NCBI GenBank assembly: GCA_030649945.1
Contig: JAUSFE010000054.1
Span: 1 to 64,000, forward strand
DNA from: Dehalococcoidia bacterium
GTDB taxonomy: Bacteria; Chloroflexota; Dehalococcoidia; SM23-28-2; RBG-16-64-32
Reading direction: 5' to 3'
Length of the DNA: 64,000 nt
Shown here: positions 25,151-32,894 of the stretch, piece after piece
Position numbering within the stretch: position 1 is the stretch's first letter
How the letters are laid out: each line of letters starts with the position of its first letter
The notes under the pieces: generated by a model
What the model saw: only the letters and a program-made list of their open reading frames with translations
Told to the model about the DNA's origin: nothing
Database searches by the model: none
Translations under genes and position numbers: made by a program

Positions 25151-27538
25151 CTACGGCGTCGTGACCAACGACTGTGCCGCGTGCCGCTCGTATATTGTGG
25201 CCTCGTCGTTCTCAAAGGCCACGCGCATGAACCGGCGGAACTTCTCCAGGCCCGCCGGATCGTACTTCTCCCGCTCTAGATAGCCGACGTACACGATCTC
25301 GACGTCGTACTTGTCCAGGATAGCGATCGCCTCCTGGATGTCCGTCGTGTTGTAGGCGGTGTCGATGTCCTCTCTCCTTGTTCCCTGAGGCGCGAAGGAG
25401 CCCCGCCACTGATTCTCGTGTCCCGCCCAGCCCAGGACCGTGGGCAGGCCGGTGTAAGCGGAGCGGCGCGAGAACTCCGTGAAACTATCGCCGGGAGCCT
25501 CCATCAACACCGGTGTCCCTTCGATGTTGCCCCTCAGCCACTGGATCGCCTCATACTCACCCGGGCGGAAGCTCTTCAGGAAGGCGAGCCCGTCCAGCGT
25601 CGACGGCGTGCTCAGCCCTTCGGTGCGAGCGAGCGTTCCGGTCACAGGATAGACGAGGCCGCCTAGAAGCAGCAGCACGGCGCTTCCGACGAATACACCG
25701 TACGGGATACGGGACAGGGGCCCCCGCGGCCGCCAGTCTCGCAGCAGGGAGTAGCCGGCGAACGCCGAGCCGAGCGCCAGGAGCAGCCAGGCCACGTACC
25801 AGCCCTTGAAAACCGTATTGAGCCTGGGAAGGTTGCCGACGAACACGTCCTTGATAAAGAACAGCTCCGACCCGACGAGTACGAGCAGCGCCAAGGCGGC
25901 GATGGCGAGGCCGAAGAGGATCGCGGTATCGCCCTCGTCCTCGGGCGCCGGCGAGACGTTCCTCACCACGGCCAGGACCAGCAACGCCAGCGTAGCGGTC
26001 AGCCAAGCCAGGGTCAGCCAGCCAGCGCCGCTACCAGCGGCTGCCGAGGAGCCGCCGGAACCGATGATCGGGTGGAGCAGGGCCCAGGCCAGCAGGGGGG
26101 CCAGCGCCACGCCCGCTGCCGCCGCCACCTGGCCGAGGCTGAACCGCCAGCCCTGCCGGTGCCTGCTGATCGCGTAGACGGCGAGGGCTGTGATCAGCAG
26201 CAGGAACAGACCCCACTGAATGAACAGGTGGAACGGCTTGGTAGCCGGCCCTCCCGTGGTCAGGATTCCCGACGCCGGGGTTTCATAGCTCCAGTAGAAC
26301 GGCAGGTACACCAGGAGCGACCCTAGGCTGAGTAAGCCCCCGAACAGAGCCACCGAGACCAGTGCCCCTCGGCCGACGCGGCCCGGTTTCCTGAACTGGC
26401 GCAAGGCGAAGACGACTACTAGTAACACCAGGGCCACGGGAAGATTGACGGTATGGACGAAGCCGACTCCCCCTACCAGGATGAGCATAAGCAGAAAGCC
26501 CGCCGGCCGGCGCCATGCCGAGGCACCGTCGTCGTTGACGGCGAAGATGTTCCAGGCTATCGCCACGGTCAGCAGGAGGAAGGGGATGGCCATGAAATGC
26601 GGGTGGAGGTCTCCCAGAAGAAAACTGAAGAAGGGGAACTCGGTTATCACGTCCGGAGTTCCCGCCGGAAAGATCCGGGCGGAGCGGAACCACCACCAGT
26701 TCTCCGTCGGGTACCAGGCGCTGCTCTCCCTGGGGCCATCGAGCCCGCCGACATCGACCCATTTGTAGAGGGCGTGCCAATCCAGACCGTGCACGGCCGC
26801 CAGCTCCGCCACGCCGAGGTAGTTGCTGAAGATGAGCAGGGTCACCACGCCAAGCAACCCGGCCGCAACGGCGCCATACTTCAGCCAGCCGCGGACCGGG
26901 CGCGCGACTGCGTCCCAGCTGCCGGAGGCGGCCAGGTTATAGACGATGCCGAACGCCGCCACCGCGGCGAGCGCCATAACCAGCGCCAGCGCCAGGTTGT
27001 AGCCGATGATGGAGCCAACGCCGGTCAGCTCCGTCTGCATCGCCGCGATGAAGTAGCCGAAGTAGTAGTAGTTCATCTCGTTGCCGGACAGCCACGGATC
27101 GTTCGGTGGGATTGACGAGTCGCGGACGAGGCTGCTGAGCAGAGCGACATCCATCGGCTGCTCGGTATGGCCGATCACGTTGATAAACGACCGAACCCAG
27201 ACCGCGCCGAAGAACGACACGGCAAACAGGATCTCCACAAGCAAGAGGAACCGCCAGTTTTCGCGAATGTAGGTCTGCAGCTCTTGGCGATATCGCCCTG
27301 CCATCCCCAGGCCCACGATGGCGAAGAGGAGCAGGAGGAAAATCACGGAACCGCGACTATTGGGGAGAAGGCCAAGCGTCGCGCTTAACCAGAGCGTGTA
27401 GCCCACGAGCACCAGGCCGACAAACTTGGCCAGGGTGTAGCCACGGTCCTTCAGACCGCCGAAGAAAGCGAAGGCCACCGGGAAGGTTATCGCCCCCAGC
27501 ACTTCAAGGGAGAACCACCAGCCCAGAGCATCCCACAC
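25151..27538 (-). CDS. DUF2298 / Chlor_Arch_YYY integral membrane protein (copy 3)
   Basis: The product is 795 aa. GTG start is preceded by GGAG at 7 nt. It contains PPNDPWLSGNEMNYYYFGYF, the family hallmark, SAWYPTENWWWFRSARIFP (also seen as a WYPTQYWWWWKATRM segment in copy 1), and a C-terminal soluble domain with IQWLRGNIEGTPVLMEAP, GLPTVLGWAGHENQWRG and KYDVEIVYVGYLEREKY. It is shorter than copy 1 but collinear with it. Function is unknown; by context and co-occurrence it belongs with the TIGR03663 protein in a membrane glycan or lipid pathway. The 3' end faces the 3' end of the fusion gene, only 42 bp apart. Confidence 0.88.
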   Translation of the reverse strand: MWDALGWWFSLEVLGAITFPVAFAFFGGLKDRGYTLAKFVGLVLVGYTLWLSATLGLLPNSRGSVIFLLLLFAIVGLGMAGRYRQELQTYIRENWRFLLLVEILFAVSFFGAVWVRSFINVIGHTEQPMDVALLSSLVRDSSIPPNDPWLSGNEMNYYYFGYFIAAMQTELTGVGSIIGYNLALALVMALAAVAAFGIVYNLAASGSWDAVARPVRGWLKYGAVAAGLLGVVTLLIFSNYLGVAELAAVHGLDWHALYKWVDVGGLDGPRESSAWYPTENWWWFRSARIFPAGTPDVITEFPFFSFLLGDLHPHFMAIPFLLLTVAIAWNIFAVNDDGASAWRRPAGFLLMLILVGGVGFVHTVNLPVALVLLVVVFALRQFRKPGRVGRGALVSVALFGGLLSLGSLLVYLPFYWSYETPASGILTTGGPATKPFHLFIQWGLFLLLITALAVYAISRHRQGWRFSLGQVAAAAGVALAPLLAWALLHPIIGSGGSSAAAGSGAGWLTLAWLTATLALLVLAVVRNVSPAPEDEGDTAILFGLAIAALALLVLVGSELFFIKDVFVGNLPRLNTVFKGWYVAWLLLALGSAFAGYSLLRDWRPRGPLSRIPYGVFVGSAVLLLLGGLVYPVTGTLARTEGLSTPSTLDGLAFLKSFRPGEYEAIQWLRGNIEGTPVLMEAPGDSFTEFSRRSAYTGLPTVLGWAGHENQWRGSFAPQGTRREDIDTAYNTTDIQEAIAILDKYDVEIVYVGYLEREKYDPAGLEKFRRFMRVAFENDEATIYERHAAQSLVTTP

Positions 27539-27665
27539 GGGCTCGCTCCTACCGCCCTACCGGCCGGCTACCGTCATCCAGCACGATTCGATTCTAAGGG
27601 AGACGCGCGCCCCCTGGAAAGGGAGAGCTCACGCCTGCAGCCGTGAACCGGTGAGGTGTCAGGGG

Positions 27666-28559
27666 CTACCCGGCCGCGTGGTTCGACTTCTGGGCCACGA
27701 CCAAGAGGATGTCGCGAGAGCTGGCGTAGAACGAAATAGGTGGCACCGCTCGTGCCTTCCGGAGAAGGTTGACGAAAGGAGTGATAAACGGCGCGTACAG
27801 ACACAGCCGTTGCAGGAACAGCCGCAGTGAGACGTATTTGCCTTCATGCTTCATGCTGATGATCCGGAACCCGGCCTCCTCTAGGAAGCGCCGCATAGTC
27901 GCGCGGGAGAAATAGACCAGATGCTCGTCCAGCTTGTAGCCCATCCAACGATGCCCGAAAATCTTGGCCGCCATGCTGCCGACGTCTGGGGTGGCGAGGG
28001 CCAGAATCCCGCCATCGACGAGAAGCCTCCTCGCCTTGGCCAGATCCGCCTTCGGATCCAGAGTGTGCTCGAGGTAATCCCACATGGTTACGACGTCGTA
28101 ACGCTCTGAGGGCAGCTCCTCTTCCAAGAAGACGCCCGCTCGGACCCGGTCTCCGAGCCGCTCCTGGGCACGCTTTACTGCGTGCTCCGAGATGTCTATC
28201 CCGTGCACATCCCACGCCGCTTCAGCCGCGACCTCCAAGAACATCCCGTAAGCACACCCGACATCTAGCACAGCTGCCTTGCCCGGGTGTACCCCTTGAA
28301 GCGATTTCAATCGACGCCTGAACGTGCGATATATGTTCTCGCGATCGCCCTCGTAGTCGCTATACCCCAATTCGTTGGAGTTTGCGTTAGAGAAATACTC
28401 CTCGCCGTAGAGGGCAGTGAGCTCCGCCACCGCCGGCTGGGGATGAACGAACACCAGGTCGCAATCGAGGCAGCGCCACAGCCTGCCATTCAAGTATCTC
28501 GGCGGGAAGCGCTCACTCTCGCGCGACCCGCAGAGCATGCAGGTAGCTGTATCTTCCAT
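27666..28559 (-). CDS. Class I SAM-dependent methyltransferase with N-terminal zinc ribbon
   Basis: The product is 297 aa from ATG 28559 (GAGGA just upstream). Cys7, Cys10, Cys30 and Cys33 (CMLCG...CLDCDLVFVHPQP) form a treble-clef-like zinc site, as in many sugar or glycolipid methyltransferases of surface polysaccharide loci. The SAM-binding motif AVLDVGCAYGMFLEVA lies near residues 97-112, with the acidic end of strand 2 at VHGIDIS and post-motifs YDVVTMWDYLEHTLDP and LLVDGGILALATPDVG. It probably methylates a sugar or lipid intermediate of the locus. It has its own promoter (28604-28633). Confidence 0.85.
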   Translation of the reverse strand: MEDTATCMLCGSRESERFPPRYLNGRLWRCLDCDLVFVHPQPAVAELTALYGEEYFSNANSNELGYSDYEGDRENIYRTFRRRLKSLQGVHPGKAAVLDVGCAYGMFLEVAAEAAWDVHGIDISEHAVKRAQERLGDRVRAGVFLEEELPSERYDVVTMWDYLEHTLDPKADLAKARRLLVDGGILALATPDVGSMAAKIFGHRWMGYKLDEHLVYFSRATMRRFLEEAGFRIISMKHEGKYVSLRLFLQRLCLYAPFITPFVNLLRKARAVPPISFYASSRDILLVVAQKSNHAAG

Positions 28560-28603
28560 CAATCCTCACACGTTGGGACTGGGCTACGGCCCATCGGGCC
28601 CTT

Positions 28604-28633
28604 ATGTTAACCTTCGTCCCTTCAGGTTTGCAA
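28604..28633 (-). promoter_or_regulatory. Promoter of the methyltransferase gene
   Basis: On the minus strand, TTGCAA (28633-28628), 18-bp spacer, TAACAT (28609-28604), 44 nt before ATG 28559. The -10 is identical to that of the gene at 17417. Confidence 0.55.
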
Positions 28634-28853
28634 GGTCGGCGCCTCAACTGCACCTACTGCCAATGCGTCCGGCAGCAACGATTTTACCAACTGTTAAGAT
28701 TCGGGCCACGGTCGCCCCGCGAACGTGATGTCAACGGAGGGGCAGGCCACCGAGACCGCCGACTCCGCTCAGAGCCCTGACGGCTGAATGCGCCGGCCAA
28801 CCAGGGGCCCTGCCTACCGCCGCAGCCAAACACCACTGCCACCCAAACAAGGA

Positions 28854-28876
28854 GCCGGTCGCTCAACGCGACCGGC
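28854..28876. other. 9-bp perfect hairpin of module copy 2
   Basis: GCCGGTCGC (28854-28862), loop TCAAC, GCGACCGGC (28868-28876). It is at the position equivalent to the 6164-6193 hairpin, but with a different stem, so structure rather than sequence seems preserved. Confidence 0.55.
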
Positions 28877-28958
28877 CGCCTGCTATCGAGCCTGGGCGGG
28901 AGGGGGACTTCCGCTCCGAACTCTGTGCTCAAGGTAGCAAGCTCCCTCCCGCCGCGAG

Positions 28959-28995
28959 TTAACCGACGGTTAAAGGGCGGTCGAGCTTCGGTTAA
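28959..28995. promoter_or_regulatory. TTAACCG-A-CGGTTAA palindrome plus extra CGGTTAA
   Basis: A perfect 7+1+7 palindrome occupies 28959-28973, and a further CGGTTAA is at 28989-28995, 22 bp (about two helical turns) after the previous half-site. The arrangement suits a dimeric or OmpR-type regulator; which one is unknown. Confidence 0.5.
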
Positions 28996-29098
28996 AATCC
29001 ACCTACCGGCGTTCCGGGCCTGTCTGGACGGAGTGGCAAACAGCAATGACGCAAGATTCATGAAGTCATGGCCGTACCCACACGCGTTGCTCCTCTGC

Positions 29099-29127
29099 TT
29101 GACAGATTCTGGGGAGCAAGTGATAAT
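29099..29127 (+). promoter_or_regulatory. Near-consensus sigma-70 promoter
   Basis: Perfect TTGACA (29099-29104), 17-bp spacer, GATAAT (29122-29127, five of six). It is the strongest promoter seen in the window and is placed to give a leader of about 260 nt before the GTG at 29393. Confidence 0.75.
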
Positions 29128-29392
29128 TGCGCCAAGTTTGGGGGTGTGGCGTGTGCTGATGGCATCTCGCCGCTCTTCTTTTTCCGGTGGACTGGAAGGC
29201 CAGGCGTCACGGGTGTGCGCTGCTTGGACGCGTTCCGCTACCGGTCAAGGCTACACCCCTGACAATGGGGCAGCTTAGGTACTGTCCCCAAAAGGGAGGG
29301 GTGCACTTGGCGCCAATGCGGCGTAGCAGTAGGAGGCCGCGGGAGTCGCTCAAGGACGGCCACACCATCAGCACGACTGGTGGGGTGACGTA

Positions 29393-31588
29393 GTGTTGCA
29401 CGCCCGCCTCCTTAAGGGCTCCTCCCTGAGCCTCGTCGTCGCTGCCATCGCCGTCGTCCTGCTGCTCAGCTCCGACGCTTCGGCCGCCCCCACGGTGACC
29501 ACCGACAAGGCCGACTACTTCTTCTTCGAGAAGGTCAGCATCACCGGTGGCGGCTTCACCCCAAGCTCCCCCTACGACATCCCCGTCCTCCGGCCCGACG
29601 GCAAGATCGTCAAGGGCGATGGCACGGGCACCTCCCCCGTTTGGGACACTGTCCAGGCCAACGGGACAGGCGACTTCACCTACCTCTACCAGCTCGGCGC
29701 CTTGGCGGGGCTGTACACCGTAAAGGTGTACGCCGCGCCCTGGTCGGGCAACTGGAGCGAGGCGCCGCTTGCGAGCGTGACATTCACGGACTCGCCACCC
29801 AAGATCTCCCTGGAGCAGTGCCGAAACGGTCCAGCCTCCACCCCCAACGACTGTCTCGACCTTGGCGGAGGCACCGGCTGGGTCACCGGAAACGTGGGCG
29901 ACACCCAGGGACATCTCGTCGAGGGCTACTCGGTACCCTACCGGGCGATCATGAAGAACCTCCCCACGAGTACGTCAATCACCGTCACATTGGGTTACGA
30001 CATCAAGCACAGCAGCGCGCATGCTCTCGACTTCCTCACGCATTATCAGCGCCTGGAGCCGCATACGCCTTTCGGGCACTCTGCCGAGACCGTGACGCCG
30101 ACATCCGGGGTTTCGGGGATCGCCGGCACCACGACCACCATCGCTATCCCTGCTCCAAGCTCGACCTCTCTCTGTGCTTCACCAGTGTTTGGCCAGCCCA
30201 CGACGAGTTTCAACTCCCTGCCAGCGGGCGAGCGACTTATGACGCTCTTCGGCGGCACTATCTCAGGTATGTCCTATGTATCCCAAGGGTGTCTGACCGA
30301 CGCCACGGCAGAGACTCAAATTTCGGTAACCTTTACTACCGCCAGCGCGACAGCCGTACTCGCCTGGGGCGGGCACATCGCCAGGGCCCTCGATTGGGGC
30401 GCGGGCAACTCGGCCGGCGGCATCAGCGGCTCGCCCTATCACATGAGACTCATCGACTGGACCCTGGGCAGCGTCGGTAGCCAGGACCGCTCGCTCTCAG
30501 CGGGCACGGTGGAGCCGGCGGGGAACATCGTCATAAACAAGGTCGCTGTCGGCGGTGATGACACCTTCAGCTACACGGCCACCAACGGCTTCCCGTCCAG
30601 CTTCAACATCACGACCTCCGGCGGGACTGGAAGCCAGACCTTCAACAACGTGGCCGCCGGCGCCAAGACAGTAACCGAGTCCGGGCCGCCCGCGGGGTGG
30701 GTATTCACCAGCCTCATCTGCAGCGATCCCGATAGTGGGACAACGGTCAGCGGCCAGACCGCGAACATCGATCTCGACGCCGGCGAGACGGTCACCTGCA
30801 CCTACACCAACACCGTCGCACCCACGCCCACGCCGACGGCCACCGCGACGGCCACCGCTACCGCTACCGCCACCGCTACGCCGACGGCGACAGCCACCGC
30901 TACCGCTACGCCCACGGCGACGGCCACCGCCACGGCCACGCCAGTACCGCCTACGCCTACGGCGACAGCTACCGCCACGCCCACGGCGACGGCCACCGCC
31001 ACGGCCACGCCAGTACCGCCTACGCCCACGCCCACGGCCACCGCTACCGCTACGCCGACGGCGACAGCCACCGCTACCGCTACGCCGACGGCGACAGCCA
31101 CCGCTACCGCTACGCCGACGGCGACGGCCACCGCTACGCCGACGGCGACGGCCACCGCTACCGCTACGCCGACGGCGACAGCCACCGCTACCGCCACACC
31201 GACGGCGACAGCCACCGCTACCGCTACGCCGACGGCGACAGCCACCGCTACCGCCACGCCGACGGCGACAGCCACCGCTACCGCCACGCCGACGGCGACA
31301 GCCACCGCTACCGCTACGCCGACGGCCACCGCCACGGCGACAGTCACCGCCGCCACGGCCACGGCGACAGCCACGCCCGGCGCGACCACCACAGCGACAC
31401 CCACCGCCACACCGCCATCGGTGGGAGGGATCGCCGAGCTTCCGGGCATTGCCCTGAGGAGCTCCGACGCGATCCAGGAACAAAACGGGGGAGGGGGCTG
31501 GCTCTACCTCGCGGCGGCCGCGCTCGTTCTTGGATTGCCCGCGCTGGCCGCTGGAGCCAGGTACATCGGCAGACGCTGGCCGCGCTAG
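29393..31588 (+). CDS. Membrane-anchored surface protein with prealbumin-like domain and Thr/Ala/Pro stalk
   Basis: The product is 731 aa from GTG 29393 (GGTGGGG upstream). A signal peptide ends near residue 31 (SSDASAA). An Ig-like/carrier domain follows (about 33-132, TVTTDKADYFFFEKVSITGG), then a large beta-rich domain (about 135-370) including WGGHIARALDWG and GSPYHMRLID. A prealbumin/SpaA-like domain (about 376-474) has IVINKVAVGGDDTFSYTATN and ends GETVTCTYTN. A stalk of TATATATATP repeats (about 477-677) follows, then a C-terminal membrane helix and GRRWPR. The C-terminus resembles a sortase signal in layout, but LPGIA is not a standard LPXTG, so membrane anchoring is more likely. It is probably a cell-surface stalked adhesin or structural protein. 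Confidence 0.8.
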   Translation: MLHARLLKGSSLSLVVAAIAVVLLLSSDASAAPTVTTDKADYFFFEKVSITGGGFTPSSPYDIPVLRPDGKIVKGDGTGTSPVWDTVQANGTGDFTYLYQLGALAGLYTVKVYAAPWSGNWSEAPLASVTFTDSPPKISLEQCRNGPASTPNDCLDLGGGTGWVTGNVGDTQGHLVEGYSVPYRAIMKNLPTSTSITVTLGYDIKHSSAHALDFLTHYQRLEPHTPFGHSAETVTPTSGVSGIAGTTTTIAIPAPSSTSLCASPVFGQPTTSFNSLPAGERLMTLFGGTISGMSYVSQGCLTDATAETQISVTFTTASATAVLAWGGHIARALDWGAGNSAGGISGSPYHMRLIDWTLGSVGSQDRSLSAGTVEPAGNIVINKVAVGGDDTFSYTATNGFPSSFNITTSGGTGSQTFNNVAAGAKTVTESGPPAGWVFTSLICSDPDSGTTVSGQTANIDLDAGETVTCTYTNTVAPTPTPTATATATATATATATPTATATATATPTATATATATPVPPTPTATATATPTATATATATPVPPTPTPTATATATPTATATATATPTATATATATPTATATATPTATATATATPTATATATATPTATATATATPTATATATATPTATATATATPTATATATATPTATATATVTAATATATATPGATTTATPTATPPSVGGIAELPGIALRSSDAIQEQNGGGGWLYLAAAALVLGLPALAAGARYIGRRWPR
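30821..31419 (+). repeat. 30-bp minisatellite encoding TATATATATP stalk
   Basis: The dominant unit is about 30 bp (GCCACCGCTACCGCTACGCC followed by GACGGCGACA), repeated many times with single-base variants and a few shortened or VPPTP-containing units at 30940-31030. It encodes ten-residue Thr/Ala/Pro repeats. The antisense frames are also open but are a by-product of the composition. Confidence 0.9.
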
Positions 31589-32751
31589 AGCATCTCCTGC
31601 TTAACGAATAGAGGGCGGCCCATGGCCCTCAGCGCGCGGCCACCGGCCTCTTGTTCTCGTCGCGGAATTATGCGCGTGAGGCCCGACCCGTCTACGTTGA
31701 CGACAGATATCTCCGACATACCGTCGCGGTAGGACTCGAACGCGATGCGGGTACCATCGGGCGACCACGCCGGCGCCCGGTCGGGCGCGGGATCATCGGT
31801 GAGGCGGGTCTGGCCGGAGCCGTCAGCGTTGGCGATGTAGATCTCGTTGTTGAAGTCCCGGTTCGAGGAGAAGGCGATACGGCTGCCATCGGGAGACCAG
31901 GCCGGCCAGCTGTCGTCGCGGGACGTCTCCGTGATGCGAGTCAGGTAGGAGAGAGTGACATCCATCACGTATATCTCGGCATTGGCGTCACGCTGGGAGA
32001 CAAAGGCGACCTCATCTCCCCCGGGCGACCAGCGGGGGGAGCCGTCCCGAAGGGGACGCAAAGTGAGGTTGACGGGCCGGGTACCGTCGGCGTTCACGAC
32101 GTAGATGTCGGCATCGCCGTTCCTCTCGGATTCGTAGACGATGCGTGAACCATCGGGTGACCAGGAGGCGTTCAGATCGTCCCCCGGGCTGTCCGTGAGA
32201 CGGGCCTCACCCGAACCGTCGGCCATCATCACGTATATCTCGAAGTTACCGTCGCGAAGGGACCCAAAGGCGATGCGCGTGCCATCGGGCGACCAGGCGA
32301 AGGGGATGTCGACGGCGGCGTGGTCGGTGAGGCGGGTGAGGGAGGAGCCATCGGCATCCATGAGGTACACATCGCCGTTACCGCCGCGGTCGGAGTAGAA
32401 GGCGATGCGGCGAGCGTCCGGTGACCAGACGGGAAACGCGTCCTCAGAGGGGCTATCGGTGAGGTTGGCGACGGCCGAACCGTCGGCCTCAGCTACGAAG
32501 ATGTCGCCGTGGATATCGTTTGGAGCGTAGAAAGCGATGCGGCTGGCATCTGGGGACCAGACCGGGAAGCCCGCCCAGGGGAGCCTATCGGCGAGGGAGG
32601 TACGGCGGGAGCCGCCGACATCCAGGACGTATACGTCGCTGGAGCCGAAGCGGTCCGTATAAAAGGTCAGCTTGGCCGGGGGAGTATTGGCGCCGCCGCA
32701 GGCAGAGGCCACCACCGCGGCGAACAGGGTAATCGCTAGAAGGTCGCGCAT
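31585..32751 (-). CDS. TolB/WD40-like propeller lipoprotein (7 repeats)
   Basis: The product is about 388 aa from ATG 32751 (TTG 32763 adds four residues). Signal peptide LLAITLFAAVVASACGG has a lipobox Cys. Seven repeats of about 42 aa follow the pattern (A/V)WSPDG.RIAF.S.RDGN.EIYV.NADGS..TRLTD, typical of the TolB/PD40 propeller family (PF07676). TolB-like propellers bind proteins; here, without a Tol-Pal system in view, the role is probably surface or envelope binding. The stop shares the palindromic CTAG at 31585-31588 with the convergent stalk-protein gene, leaving no intergenic space. Paralogs are at 34793 and 40553. Confidence 0.85.
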   Translation of the reverse strand: MRDLLAITLFAAVVASACGGANTPPAKLTFYTDRFGSSDVYVLDVGGSRRTSLADRLPWAGFPVWSPDASRIAFYAPNDIHGDIFVAEADGSAVANLTDSPSEDAFPVWSPDARRIAFYSDRGGNGDVYLMDADGSSLTRLTDHAAVDIPFAWSPDGTRIAFGSLRDGNFEIYVMMADGSGEARLTDSPGDDLNASWSPDGSRIVYESERNGDADIYVVNADGTRPVNLTLRPLRDGSPRWSPGGDEVAFVSQRDANAEIYVMDVTLSYLTRITETSRDDSWPAWSPDGSRIAFSSNRDFNNEIYIANADGSGQTRLTDDPAPDRAPAWSPDGTRIAFESYRDGMSEISVVNVDGSGLTRIIPRREQEAGGRALRAMGRPLFVKQEML

Positions 32752-32843
32752 CTGCCACCACAAGTGAAGGCTAGGGCTCGCGGCAGCGCACCGTCAAGTG
32801 CCGGGGCGGGACAGGCTGAGGCCGCGCCGGCACTTGGCTGCAC

Positions 32844-32873
32844 TTGCGGGCCCGCTTGAGGGACAAGTAAACT
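32844..32873 (+). promoter_or_regulatory. Promoter of the ABC transporter operon
   Basis: TTGCGG (32844-32849), 18-bp spacer, TAAACT (32868-32873). A GAAGGA ribosome-binding site follows before ATG 32895. The match is moderate at both boxes. Confidence 0.45.
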
Positions 32874-32894
32874 ACAACTCGCCGAAGGATCCCA

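Larger units (their letters stand above)
28634..29392. other. Divergent intergenic region, second copy of conserved module
   Basis: This long gap between the methyltransferase and the stalked surface protein holds a 9-bp hairpin (28854-28876), the GGGCGGGAGGGGG-ACTTCCGCTCCG block (about 28894-28918), a complementary CTCCCTCCCGCC (28941-28952), the CGGTTAA palindrome (28959-28973), a strong promoter (29099-29127) and a leader of about 260 nt. No protein-coding frame here is convincing. Confidence 0.6.

Noticed and set aside
29274-29300. GGTACTGTCCCCAAAAGGGAGGGG, reminiscent of REP-type or transposon ends
   Set aside because: Only one short copy, no partner repeat and no transposase; resemblance is too weak to call a mobile element.
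30821-31419. Possible CRISPR-like array
   Set aside because: The repeats are contiguous and in frame with the protein, without unique spacers; no cas genes nearby.
31428-31460. LPXTG-like sortase signal (ELPGIA) in the stalk protein
   Set aside because: Does not fit LPXTG, and about 25 residues separate it from the membrane helix; no sortase gene is in the window.
30497-31483. Arg/Gly-rich and Val/Ala-rich open frames on the minus strand
   Set aside because: They are shadows of the 30-bp minisatellite in the stalk-protein gene; open in several frames because the repeat contains no stop in any frame.
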